Shown piece after piece: positions 1-6,252 of a stretch of 11,952 bases of DNA. Source of the DNA: CALESS01 sp964405455. GTDB taxonomy: Bacteria; Chloroflexota; Anaerolineae; Anaerolineales; Anaerolineaceae. The DNA is taken from NCBI GenBank assembly GCA_964405455.1, contig CAYOOA010000063.1:1-11952 (forward strand), given 5' to 3'. The position numbers and the translations under genes were made by a program. The notes beneath the pieces were generated by a model. The model was given only the letters and a program-made list of their open reading frames with translations, ran no database searches and had not been told where the DNA came from. Each line of letters opens with the position of its first letter. Position 1 is the stretch's first letter.

Positions 1-2
1 GG

Positions 3-512
3 GTGGGGGTTGTAATTATCCTGGCTGCATCCATCCTGGGTCCGTGGGTGTTTGATCCGATCATGGTTCCGGATGAATATACCTGCACGCCGCCCAATTA
101 CCGGTTGGAAAGCAACTTTTGCGGCCAGCCCATGTCCGGGCTGCGCCTGATTCCCTGGCTGTTTGTTGGATTCTTAACCATTCCCGGGGTTATCTTAAGA
201 GGAGAAGAAACAGTCTGGCAGGCTGCGCGGGAGTATACACTGGCGCTGCTATACCTGCTGATGTTTCTGCCCTTTCTGACCGGCCTGCTGCTGGCTTTTG
301 GGAAGCAAAACCGGTTGCGGTTGGCGCTCCACTGGCTGGCCTGGGGGTTAGCGGCTGCGGTGGCTTTCCCGCTCAGCATGGCCGAAAAATGGGAAATGCA
401 TCCGGCTTTGTGGGGCATCTGGCTCTTCCGGGCCGGGCTTGTCCTCTGGCTGGGGATTGAAATTCTGTTGATGTTTGCAGATCAGCGTAAGAAATTAACG
501 AATCCTGTTTGA
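3..512 (+). CDS. Polytopic membrane protein, 5' end outside the window (partial)
   Basis: An open frame runs from the window edge to a TGA at 510-512. The first possible start seen is a GTG at position 3, but no ribosome-binding site can be seen and the frame begins inside a hydrophobic stretch, so the true start is probably upstream. The visible 169 residues contain about four or five hydrophobic segments (roughly residues 2-16, 46-64, 76-99, 105-125 and 136-158). The first two are separated by a polar loop with two cysteines (in EYTC and NFCG) that could form an extracytoplasmic disulfide. The C-terminus is short and basic (DQRKK), consistent with a cytoplasmic tail. I do not recognise a family. 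Function is unknown; integral membrane location is the only supported statement. Confidence 0.6.
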   Translation: MGVVIILAASILGPWVFDPIMVPDEYTCTPPNYRLESNFCGQPMSGLRLIPWLFVGFLTIPGVILRGEETVWQAAREYTLALLYLLMFLPFLTGLLLAFGKQNRLRLALHWLAWGLAAAVAFPLSMAEKWEMHPALWGIWLFRAGLVLWLGIEILLMFADQRKKLTNPV

Positions 513-534
513 GGAAAAAGAATACCTGGATCCA

Positions 535-552
535 TTTCAAGGACTCTTGAAA
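535..552. other. Perfect 7-bp hairpin downstream of the membrane-protein gene
   Basis: TTTCAAG (535-541) and CTTGAAA (546-552) are perfect inverted repeats around a 4-nt loop, beginning 22 nt after the stop codon at 512. No T-run follows on the + strand, so it is not a classical intrinsic terminator. It could be an mRNA 3'-end hairpin or an operator half-site pair. The stem is short and AT-rich and could be chance. Confidence 0.3.
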
Positions 553-697
553 GGGAAAGGCAAAAAATATTAAATCATCCGGGCAATTTCCATGCAAGGG
601 GGCGGTGAATTGCAAAGAATATCGGCGATTCCGAAATGAAATTGGCGGTTTTAACATATAATTCTGAGTGGGGGGAACCATTTGTCGAATACATTAC

Positions 698-703
698 TAT
701 AAT
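698..703 (+). promoter_or_regulatory. Candidate -10 box upstream of the lipoprotein gene
   Basis: A perfect TATAAT lies 38 nt before the ATG at 742. No convincing -35 hexamer sits 16-18 nt upstream; the nearest TTG-type match (TTGTCG, 682-687) is only 10 nt away. The leader would be about 30 nt and contains the AGGAGA ribosome-binding site at 731-736. Confidence 0.4.
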
Positions 704-741
704 GTTAGAGTATCCATGCACTTTTTGTTCAGGAGAATATT

Positions 742-1440
742 ATGAAAACTCGCTCCCTTGTTGCCGTTTCTATATTTCTATTGCTTGTGGTTTCGCTGGC
801 CTGTAACCTGGGAACAGGGAAATCCACAGTAGCAACAACCACGCCCCAGGCGAATGCTACGGATGCCGGTTCTTCCGGTGGGAACCCGACTCTGGTCTCG
901 CCCTCGCCCACCCCCACGCAAGGAATTGTTGTGGCAGCCAGTTCAACGCCGGTTCCCCCTACTCCGGCAGCCCGAAAGCTGCCCTGGGGAACCTATCGGA
1001 TTATTGGAGATATATCGGATCAATTCCTGGAAAACTTCCCGCTGACTGGCGGTGGAGCCCCACCGCTGGCCTGGTTTCTTGGAACAGTCACTCTGAAGGT
1101 TGAGAAGGATAGCACCATCTCTGGCGGGAGTGCTTACTTCCATATTTTCACCAACTATACCGCCGCTCAGCAACCCTGTGATAAAGGGGAATATATCTAT
1201 GAAGCAGACCAGGTCAGCGGCACCTATGACCCGCAGACTGACATCATTACCTTGGTTTATACTGGCACGGCCACGTATGATCCGGAAGACATCCCGGCCC
1301 GCTGCCCGGAAATAGTTACCAACCAGGTTGAAATGACCGTTTATCTGATGCGCGGCGATGGAAATCAATACATCCTGTGCAAGACGGGTGAACAGGGCTC
1401 CGCCTGTCTGCAGAATCCAATGGCAAAATTGAATCCATAA
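742..1440 (+). CDS. Secreted lipoprotein of unknown function
   Basis: This encodes 232 residues starting at an ATG with a good AGGAGA site (731-736) 5 nt upstream. The N-terminus is a lipoprotein signal: basic MKTR, a hydrophobic core (residues 6-19) and an S-L-A-C lipobox with the acylated cysteine at 21. The -3 Ser is slightly non-canonical. Residues 22-76 are a low-complexity Ser/Thr/Pro/Ala linker that would hold the folded part away from the membrane. The mature domain (about 78-232) is rich in beta-prone segments (TYRII, TVTLKVEK, IITLVYTGTATY, EMTVYLM) and has four cysteines (146, 188, 213, 222), an even number suited to two disulfides outside the cell. I do not recognise a named family. 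It is followed after 10 nt by the TfoX-like gene, so the two are probably co-transcribed. Confidence 0.8.
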   Translation: MKTRSLVAVSIFLLLVVSLACNLGTGKSTVATTTPQANATDAGSSGGNPTLVSPSPTPTQGIVVAASSTPVPPTPAARKLPWGTYRIIGDISDQFLENFPLTGGGAPPLAWFLGTVTLKVEKDSTISGGSAYFHIFTNYTAAQQPCDKGEYIYEADQVSGTYDPQTDIITLVYTGTATYDPEDIPARCPEIVTNQVEMTVYLMRGDGNQYILCKTGEQGSACLQNPMAKLNP

Positions 1441-1441
1441 T

Positions 1442-1446
1442 GGAGG
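1442..1446 (+). promoter_or_regulatory. Ribosome-binding site that fixes the TTG start of the TfoX-like gene
   Basis: GGAGG lies 4 nt before a TTG at 1451. An in-frame TGA (1448-1450) directly precedes that TTG, so no longer reading is possible, and the first in-frame ATG falls at residue 26, inside the conserved MFGG motif. TTG is therefore the only sensible start. Confidence 0.75.
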
Positions 1447-1450
1447 ATGA

Positions 1451-1786
1451 TTGGCCTACAACAAGGAATTAAGTACCCGGATTCGGCAATGTCTGACGGA
1501 CGTCCAGGGTCTGACCAGCAAAGTGATGTTCGGTGGAGTGGGATTCCTGGTGAATGGCAACATGGCCTGCGGTGTACATGGTGAAAACCTGATCATTCGG
1601 CTTTCCCCGGCAGATGGTGAAAAGGTATTAACTCGCCCTCACACCCGGCCGTTTGACCTGAGCGGTAAACCAATGCGCGGCTGGGTTTATGTGGAACCGG
1701 AAGGTTTTGCCACGGAGGCCGATTTACAGGCATGGGTGAACCGGGGTGTGGACTATGCCCGCTCCCTGCCGCCCAAAAAACCATAA
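1451..1786 (+). CDS. TfoX/Sxy N-terminal-domain protein
   Basis: This is a 111-residue protein matching the TfoX N-terminal domain family in length and motif order: a helical start (residues 3-18), then SKVMFGGVGF (23-32) with the hallmark MFGG, a short hairpin (VNGNMACGVHGENLIIRL), and a C-terminal part with GWVYVEP and a helix (ADLQAWVNRGVDYARSL). In Sxy/TfoX of Gammaproteobacteria this domain precedes a C-terminal domain and the full protein promotes CRP-dependent competence genes. Here the C-terminal domain is absent, as in most stand-alone homologues outside that group, whose role is not established, so a competence function should not be assumed. It starts with TTG behind a GGAGG site, 10 nt after the lipoprotein stop. 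Confidence 0.8.
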   Translation: MAYNKELSTRIRQCLTDVQGLTSKVMFGGVGFLVNGNMACGVHGENLIIRLSPADGEKVLTRPHTRPFDLSGKPMRGWVYVEPEGFATEADLQAWVNRGVDYARSLPPKKP

Positions 1787-1861
1787 AAAAACCACTCACA
1801 CACTCTGCGGCGTTGGGTGCGCCATCCAATCCAGGGTAATGGAAATTTCAAAAAGGGAAAA

Positions 1862-2731
1862 ATGCGTTCTGAACAGGAAATGGTTGACCTCATTCTCTCC
1901 ACCGCACGGGAAGACCCGCGCATTCGGGCTGTCATGCTCAACGGTTCGCGCGCCAACCCGAATGCGCCGCGGGATTTCTTCCAGGATTTCGATATCATCT
2001 ATTTTGTCACCGACCCGGTCCCGTTCACCCGTAACCTGGAGTGGATCCGGCGTTTTGGCGAGTTGATGATCCTGCAATTGCCGGATGACATGGTGGATCC
2101 GCCGCCGGAAAACCAGATCAGTTATGCTTACCTGATGCAGTTCACGGATGGCAACCGGATTGATCTGACCATTTTCCCACTTGACAAGCTGGATCACCTG
2201 GAGCCGGAAAGCCAGACCATCGTCCTACTGGACAAAGACGGCGTTTTGCCCGAGTATCCGCCGCCTTCCGATCGGGACTTCATCCCCCAACCGCCCACCC
2301 AAAAGCAGTTTAACGACTGCTGCAACGAGTTCTGGTGGGTCAGCCCATATGCCGCCAAGGGGTTGTGGCGGGGGGAGATGCCCTACGCCAAAACCATGCT
2401 GGATGATTATGTCCGCGAGCAACTGATGAAGATGTTGAAATGGTATGTCGGCGCGCGGACGCAGTTCGCCAAAAGCACTGGAAAACTGGGTAAATACCTG
2501 CAGCAATACCTGGAGCCCGAGCTGTGGGAGTTGCTGTTGTTGACCTATTCCGATGCGGAGGTGGAACATACCTGGCAGGCGTTGTTCGCGATGGGCGGGC
2601 TTTTCCGAAGGACGGCCTGCTCCGTGGCGCAGCACTTTGGCTATACCTATCCCCAGCCGGAAGACGAGCGAGTGACGGTTCACCTGCACCATGTCCACGA
2701 CCTGCCGCGGGATGCAAAGGAGATGTATTAA
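1862..2731 (+). CDS. Aminoglycoside 6-adenylyltransferase-like protein (ANT(6)/AadE family)
   Basis: This is a 289-residue nucleotidyltransferase, close to the usual 284-302 of AadE-type enzymes, which transfer AMP from ATP to the 6-hydroxyl of streptomycin in the cytoplasm. Family signatures are collinear: RSEQEMVDLIL (2-12), IRAVMLNGSR (21-30), QDFDIIYFV (41-49) with metal-binding D42 and D44, DPPPEN (79-84), and GNRIDLTIFP (97-106) with the third acidic residue D101. The C-terminal half holds the family's helical region (WWVSPYAAKGLWR; LDDYVREQLMKMLKWY). The ATG at 1862 follows AAGGG (1853-1857). A GTG at 1817 would add 15 unlike residues with no family match, so I chose 1862. Chromosomal relatives in environmental bacteria are not always resistance genes, so the substrate is inferred from family only. 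The HEAT-like gene follows 16 nt later. Confidence 0.85.
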   Translation: MRSEQEMVDLILSTAREDPRIRAVMLNGSRANPNAPRDFFQDFDIIYFVTDPVPFTRNLEWIRRFGELMILQLPDDMVDPPPENQISYAYLMQFTDGNRIDLTIFPLDKLDHLEPESQTIVLLDKDGVLPEYPPPSDRDFIPQPPTQKQFNDCCNEFWWVSPYAAKGLWRGEMPYAKTMLDDYVREQLMKMLKWYVGARTQFAKSTGKLGKYLQQYLEPELWELLLLTYSDAEVEHTWQALFAMGGLFRRTACSVAQHFGYTYPQPEDERVTVHLHHVHDLPRDAKEMY

Positions 2732-2747
2732 TCCAGAAAAGGTGCTT

Positions 2748-3491
2748 ATGAGCCGAATCGATGAATATCGGGCATTGCTGAAAAACAGGCCGGATTGGGA
2801 TGAGTTCCTGTTGTCCAATTCCGGGTTGCCGGGACCGCGGGGAAACATTGAGTTAGCCCAGGCAGTTGCAGAAGAGGGCAATCTTGAGTTCTTCCTGCAT
2901 TGCATCTCCTATTCACCCGAACTGGCGCCGGTTAATTCACCCTATGAATTCCTGGCTTTTTGCGGGATCCTGGGATTGGGCCGATTGCTGGCAGAAGGTG
3001 ATGAGCAGTTTCTTCCGCGGTTGCGCCAGGCAGCAGCGGACCCGCGCTGGAGGACGCGCGAGGCGGTGGCGATGGCCCTCCAACGCTGGGGTGATGTGCA
3101 GATCGACCGGTTGGTTGCAGAAATGCGTAACTGGGCTCAAGACGATTATTTTCAGCAGCGGGCTGCCGCTGCTGCGCTGTGCGAGCCCCGCCTGCTTGGA
3201 CAGCCGCTAATTGTTCTGGCCGTGCTGGAAATTCTGGATGCCATCACCCTTGCCATCGTCCAGGCGGATGACCGAAAATGTGACGGCTTTATTGCCTTGC
3301 GCAAAGGGCTGGCATATTGTTGGAGCGTTGCTGTAGCCGCTTCACCCTCCGAAGGAAAAACATGGATGGAAAAATGGCTTGTCCATCCGGATAAGGATGT
3401 TCGTTGGATCATGAAGGAAAATCTCAAGAAAAACCGTCTATCACGGATGGATGCGGCCTGGAAGGAGCGTTGGTTGGCCCAAATTGGATGA
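2748..3491 (+). CDS. HEAT-repeat-like helical protein
   Basis: A 247-residue, nearly all-helical soluble protein with no signal peptide. Its middle resembles HEAT or DNA-alkylation-repair-type helical repeats: 'FLPRLRQAAADPRWRTREAV' (about 87-106) followed by AMALQRWGD, then 'LVAEMRNWAQDDYFQQRAAA' (about 119-138) and an AALCEP turn, and near the C-terminus WLVHPDKDVRWIMKENLKKNRL, the 'D-x-x-V-R-W' pattern typical of the second helix of such repeats. The ATG at 2748 is preceded by a weak AAAGG (2738-2742). A longer reading from 2691 would overlap the upstream gene by 41 nt and adds an unlike peptide. No catalytic residues are evident. HEAT proteins usually act as protein or nucleic-acid scaffolds; no function can be assigned. 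Its place between two nucleotidyltransferase genes is notable. Confidence 0.7.
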   Translation: MSRIDEYRALLKNRPDWDEFLLSNSGLPGPRGNIELAQAVAEEGNLEFFLHCISYSPELAPVNSPYEFLAFCGILGLGRLLAEGDEQFLPRLRQAAADPRWRTREAVAMALQRWGDVQIDRLVAEMRNWAQDDYFQQRAAAAALCEPRLLGQPLIVLAVLEILDAITLAIVQADDRKCDGFIALRKGLAYCWSVAVAASPSEGKTWMEKWLVHPDKDVRWIMKENLKKNRLSRMDAAWKERWLAQIG

Positions 3492-3526
3492 TGGCTTGAT
3501 TGAAAGATAGGTCCATCTGTAATGAC

Positions 3527-3532
3527 AGGGAG
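3527..3532 (+). promoter_or_regulatory. Ribosome-binding site favouring the 3543 start of the AadA-like gene
   Basis: AGGGAG lies 10 nt before the ATG at 3543. The alternative in-frame ATG at 3522 has only a weak TAGGT about 9 nt upstream. The extra seven residues it would add (MTGSFDQ) show no family match. Confidence 0.5.
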
Positions 3533-3542
3533 CTTTGACCAA

Positions 3543-4337
3543 ATGTCAGTCCAAAAATCTCCAACTTCCAATCCAGAGCTGAATGATGTGCTTGTCCAGT
3601 TGGTTGATGGCGCGCAGGCTGTCCTTGGAGCCAACTTCTGCGGCGCCTATTTGCAGGGTTCCTTCGCCATTGGGGATTGGGACGAGTACAGCGACGTGGA
3701 TTTCATCGTGGTGGTCGAGCAGGGAGTCTCGGCGGAGGAATTTGCCGGGCTGAAGGAATTGCATCATCGAATTTATGACCAGCCCTGCCCCTGGGCGCAG
3801 CACCTGGAAGGCTCTTACTTTCCCAAAGACCTGCTTCGGCGGGAGGACCCGGCCCTGACACCCCTGGTTTATATTGATAACGCCCACCGCGAGCTGGAAC
3901 GGTCAGCTCACGACAACAGCCTGGTGGTGCGCTGGACGCTGCGCGAACACGGCATCCCCCTGGCCGGGCCGGAGCCGCGCAGCCTGGTCGACCCGGTGCC
4001 GGCCGAGGATTTGCGCCGCGAGGTGCGGGGGGTCATGCGGCAGTGGGCTGAGGAAATCCTGACCGGGCGCTACACCATCAACAACTGCTGGGCGCAACCG
4101 TTCGCGGTGATCAGCTACTGCCGCATGCTGCAAACCCTGCAAACCGGGACGGTCGAATCCAAGCCGGCCGGGGTGCGCTGGGGCTTGCAGAATCTCGATC
4201 CGCAGTGGGCTGACCTGATCCAGCGGGCCTGGGCGGAGCGGCCCGACCCGGGCATCAAGGTGCGCTGCATGGCGGATGCGGCAGATGTCCGCCACACGGA
4301 GGAGTTCATCCGCTACGCCCTGGCGCTGATTCGCTGA
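3543..4337 (+). CDS. AadA-like nucleotidyltransferase with DUF4111-type C-terminal domain
   Basis: A protein of 264 residues from 3543 (271 from 3522), close to the 260-residue length of ANT(3'')-type adenylyltransferases. The N-terminal nucleotidyltransferase fold shows AYLQGSFAIGDW (residues 35-46) followed by SDVDFIVVV (50-58), the GS...DxD signature with metal ligands D51 and D53. A helical C-terminal domain matches the aminoglycoside adenylyltransferase (DUF4111) pattern: WTLREHGIPLAGPEP, then LVDPVPAEDLRREVRG, then a Cys/Tyr-containing helix (WAQPFAVISYCRML) and WGLQ before the end. AadA enzymes adenylylate the 3'' hydroxyl of streptomycin and the 9 hydroxyl of spectinomycin; in this organism the substrate is inferred only. 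It is not closely similar to the AadE-like protein encoded at 1862-2731, so it is not a recent duplication. The stop overlaps the next gene's Shine-Dalgarno sequence, which implies coupling. Confidence 0.8.
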   Translation: MSVQKSPTSNPELNDVLVQLVDGAQAVLGANFCGAYLQGSFAIGDWDEYSDVDFIVVVEQGVSAEEFAGLKELHHRIYDQPCPWAQHLEGSYFPKDLLRREDPALTPLVYIDNAHRELERSAHDNSLVVRWTLREHGIPLAGPEPRSLVDPVPAEDLRREVRGVMRQWAEEILTGRYTINNCWAQPFAVISYCRMLQTLQTGTVESKPAGVRWGLQNLDPQWADLIQRAWAERPDPGIKVRCMADAADVRHTEEFIRYALALIR

Positions 4338-4344
4338 AGGAGGT
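4337..4344 (+). promoter_or_regulatory. Ideal Shine-Dalgarno overlapping the AadA-like stop codon
   Basis: AAGGAGGT is a perfect anti-16S match 4 nt before the ATG at 4349. Its first A is the last base of the upstream TGA (4335-4337), so ribosomes finishing the AadA-like gene would be next to the following start. Confidence 0.7.
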
Positions 4345-4348
4345 CTGA

Positions 4349-5365
4349 ATGTCCTGGGAGGCAGATTATCTTCAACCTGTCCTGGATTGGCTGCTGGAGC
4401 CACAAACGCCGGGCGTGCGTTATTTGACCCTGCGCGACCTGCTGGATAGACCAGCAGGCGACCCAGAGTTGCAGCAAGCCCACCAGGCTGCTCATCAACA
4501 GGGCGCCATCCCCAATATCCTCGCCCACATGGCCCCGGCCGGATTCTGGGAAAGGCCAGGACCGGGTTACGGACCCAAATATCGCTCATCCGTTTGGTCC
4601 TTCATCCTGATGGCCCAACTGGGGGCGTCTATGCATCTGGATGAGCGCATTACCTGCGCCTGCGAGTACATGCTGGATCATGCCCTTGCCCCGGGTGGAC
4701 AGTTTTCTTATTCCGGCGCCCCTTCTGGTACCATTGACTGCCTGCAGGGCAACCTGTGCTGGGCCTTGACCGAATTGGGCTGCACGGATCCGCGGCTGGA
4801 AAACGCCTATGAGTGGATGGCGCGCACCGTCACCGGTGACGGGATTGCCCCCGCAGGCGAGAAAAAAGCTGCATTGCGCTACTCGGCCTATAAATGCGGG
4901 CCGAACTTCGCCTGTGGGGCCAATAACCGGCTGCCCTGCGCCTGGGGGGCTGCCAAGGTGATGCTGGCCCTGGCCTGCCTTCCGGCAGACCGCCGAACGC
5001 CCCTGGTCGAGGCTGCCATTCAAACCGGATTGGATTTCCTGCTGGGTGTTGACCCGGCCACAGCCGCCTATCCCACCTCTGAAGGACAGGCCCCCAACCG
5101 CAGTTGGTGGAAGTTCGGTTTCCCCGTCTTCTACATTACGGACGTGCTGCAGCTTGCGGATGTGCTTACCCGCCTGGGTTGCGGTCGCGACCCGCGCCTG
5201 GCGAACCTTCTACAAATTGTCCGCCATAAACGGGATGGATTGGGTCGCTGGAGCCTGGAATATGATTACGCTGGCAAGACCTGGGGCAATTACGGGGCCA
5301 AGGACCAGCCTAACAAGTGGGTCACTTTGCGGGCACTGCGGGTGCTGAAAGCTGCTGCCAGTTGA
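4349..5365 (+). CDS. Cys-rich alpha/alpha-toroid-like protein (prenyltransferase/squalene-oxidase-repeat type)
   Basis: A 338-residue soluble protein with an ideal Shine-Dalgarno. Helical hairpin units are spread along it, with Gly/Trp/Tyr-rich turns resembling terpenoid-cyclase-type toroids: GFWERPGPGYGPKY (about 65-78), WSFILMAQLGA, ACEYMLDH, GQFSY, NLCWALTELG, AYEWMARTV, FLLGV, NRSWWKFGFPVFYITDVLQLADVLTRLG, DGLGRWSLEYDYAGKTWGNYG (in two parts) and WVTLRALRVLKA. It has an unusual number of cysteines, several in close pairs (CACEY, DC...CW, KCGPNFACG, LPCAWGA, LACL, GCG), suggesting metal or substrate contacts rather than disulfides in the cytoplasm. No DxDD or QW catalytic signature of true triterpene cyclases is evident. 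Some homologues in Chloroflexota carry, as I recall, a NifH label, but no P-loop exists here, so that name would be wrong. Function is unknown. It is the last gene before the terminator. Confidence 0.75.
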   Translation: MSWEADYLQPVLDWLLEPQTPGVRYLTLRDLLDRPAGDPELQQAHQAAHQQGAIPNILAHMAPAGFWERPGPGYGPKYRSSVWSFILMAQLGASMHLDERITCACEYMLDHALAPGGQFSYSGAPSGTIDCLQGNLCWALTELGCTDPRLENAYEWMARTVTGDGIAPAGEKKAALRYSAYKCGPNFACGANNRLPCAWGAAKVMLALACLPADRRTPLVEAAIQTGLDFLLGVDPATAAYPTSEGQAPNRSWWKFGFPVFYITDVLQLADVLTRLGCGRDPRLANLLQIVRHKRDGLGRWSLEYDYAGKTWGNYGAKDQPNKWVTLRALRVLKAAAS

Positions 5366-5402
5366 AAAAAGCCCGGGCGTTCAGCCCGGGCAAATGGTTT
5401 TT
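5365..5402. terminator. Bidirectional intrinsic terminator between convergent genes
   Basis: GCCCGGGC (5371-5378), a 5-nt loop, then GCCCGGGC (5384-5391) form an 8-bp all-GC stem. A-run 5365-5370 lies to the left (a T-run for the minus strand) and TTTTT 5398-5402 to the right. Each arm is itself palindromic. It sits exactly between the + strand toroid gene and the minus-strand MerR gene and can serve both. The right-hand T-run is separated from the stem by 6 nt, so it may work better for the minus-strand gene. Confidence 0.8.
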
Positions 5403-5408
5403 CGTTAA

Positions 5409-5819
5409 TTATTTCTTCTGCTTTGCTACGTATACCTGGATGGCTTCACGGACAAACTCCGCCAGGCGGGGGTGGATCTTGTCGAAGTTGGCCTTGAAGC
5501 GCGGGTCGTCGTTGTATAGATTTGCCAGTCCGAGCATTTGTTCTTCGTCCGGCGACCAGAAGTATTGCATGTGTTTGCGCCAGGCCTCCACGCAAGCCTG
5601 CGCCTCGGGCGAGGCAGGGCCCTTGGGCATGGCGGCCAGGAAACCGCGGTAGACAGCTTCACCCTCTTCACCAATACGCTGCTTCTCGGCGGCGGAATAG
5701 CTTTTCCAGCGCCGATTGGAAGCACGTACAATCTCCGGGTCGTAGGTTTGCATGGCTTCCTGTTCATAGGCAGCCTGCTGTTCTTCGCTCAATTCATCGA
5801 ATAATTGTTTGTTGCTCAT
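5409..5819 (-). other. Possible internal translation start giving a free TipAS-like domain
   Basis: Methionine 113 of the MerR protein (ATG on the minus strand at 5819) opens the ligand-binding domain precisely (MSNKQLFDELSEEQ). It is preceded by AAGGGA (top-strand 5829-5834) with 9 nt spacing. The product would be 136 residues, close to the 144-residue TipAS that Streptomyces lividans makes by internal initiation within tipA. The site and position are seen; the use of this start is inferred. Confidence 0.4.
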
Positions 5820-6155
5820 TTGTCTCTTTCCCTTCAGGTGATCAATGGTGTTCTCGACGGTCGTGACCAACCGTTCCAGGTGGGTGATGCGTCCGGCCAG
5901 TTCCATTTTGTGCTGCTCCAGGGCACGCAGCAGGTCAAAATCCGGGCTGGCCATAATCTGGCGGATTTGTTCAAGGGACAGGTCCAGTTCCCGGTAGAGC
6001 AGGATTTGCTGCAGGCGCAACAGGGCCTCCTCGCCGTAGTAGCGGTAGCCGTTCTCACCCACCCGGGTGGGTTTGAGCAGGCCGATCTCGTCGTAATAAT
6101 GCAGCGTGCGCGGGGTGATGCCCGCCAACCTGGAAAGCTGCCTGACTGTGAACAT
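5409..6155 (-). CDS. MerR-family regulator with TipAS-type ligand-binding domain
   Basis: This is a 248-residue transcription regulator. Residues 2-27 (FTVRQLSRLAGITPRTLHYYDEIGLL) contain the MerR helix-turn-helix. Residues 28-43 form the wing (GYRYYGEE), and 44-72 the second helical pair (LQQILLYRELDLSLEQIRQIM). A dimerising coiled coil spans about 76-110. Residues 113-248 match the TipAS domain: LFDELSEEQQAAYEQEA, RRWKSYSAAEKQRIGEEGEAVY, VEAWRKHMQYFW, LANLYNDDPRFKANFDK, and the C-terminal FVREAIQVYV. TipA of Streptomyces activates its own promoter and binds thiopeptides and other drugs in this globin-like domain. A start at 6173 would add six residues (MVYTGS), but a promoter -10 box lies within that stretch, so 6155 is preferred. 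The ligand and targets are unknown. The gene is divergent from the amylase and convergent with the nucleotidyltransferase cluster. Confidence 0.88.
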   Translation of the reverse strand: MFTVRQLSRLAGITPRTLHYYDEIGLLKPTRVGENGYRYYGEEALLRLQQILLYRELDLSLEQIRQIMASPDFDLLRALEQHKMELAGRITHLERLVTTVENTIDHLKGKRQMSNKQLFDELSEEQQAAYEQEAMQTYDPEIVRASNRRWKSYSAAEKQRIGEEGEAVYRGFLAAMPKGPASPEAQACVEAWRKHMQYFWSPDEEQMLGLANLYNDDPRFKANFDKIHPRLAEFVREAIQVYVAKQKK

Positions 6156-6161
6156 GCTGCC

Positions 6162-6192
6162 AGTATAAACCATTACGTAACGTTAATGTCAA
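6162..6192 (-). promoter_or_regulatory. MerR-type promoter with 19-bp spacer (probable autoregulation, leaderless mRNA)
   Basis: Reading the minus strand, a perfect TTGACA (top-strand 6187-6192) is followed by a 19-bp spacer and TATACT (6162-6167). A 19-bp spacer is the hallmark of MerR-activated promoters, which need DNA untwisting by the regulator. CATTA...TAATG arms (6171-6188, 8-nt centre) lie within and at the edge of the spacer, where MerR dimers bind. Only 6 nt separate the -10 box from the ATG at 6155, so transcription should start at about the A of the start codon. Confidence 0.75.
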
Positions 6193-6252
6193 GAGGTGGT
6201 TCTTTTCAATTTTATAAATCAGCCTGAATGAAGTAATCATTTGGTTTGAAAG

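Noticed and set aside
1809..1823. GGCG...CGCC hairpin between the TfoX-like and AadE-like genes
   Set aside because: The stem is only 4 bp with no T-run, too weak to call a terminator.
1862..4337. Resistance cassette or integron carrying the aad-like genes
   Set aside because: I saw no attC-like site, integrase, transposase or terminal inverted repeats, and spacing and start signals look like ordinary chromosomal genes.
3903..4589. A 228-codon minus-strand open frame across the AadA-like and toroid genes
   Set aside because: It is antisense to two well-supported genes across their junction and has an Arg/Pro/Gly-rich composition typical of a shadow frame.
5371..5391. The GCCCGGGC pair as a short repeat or restriction-like operator
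   Set aside because: Its location between two convergent stop codons with flanking A- and T-runs is fully explained by a bidirectional terminator.
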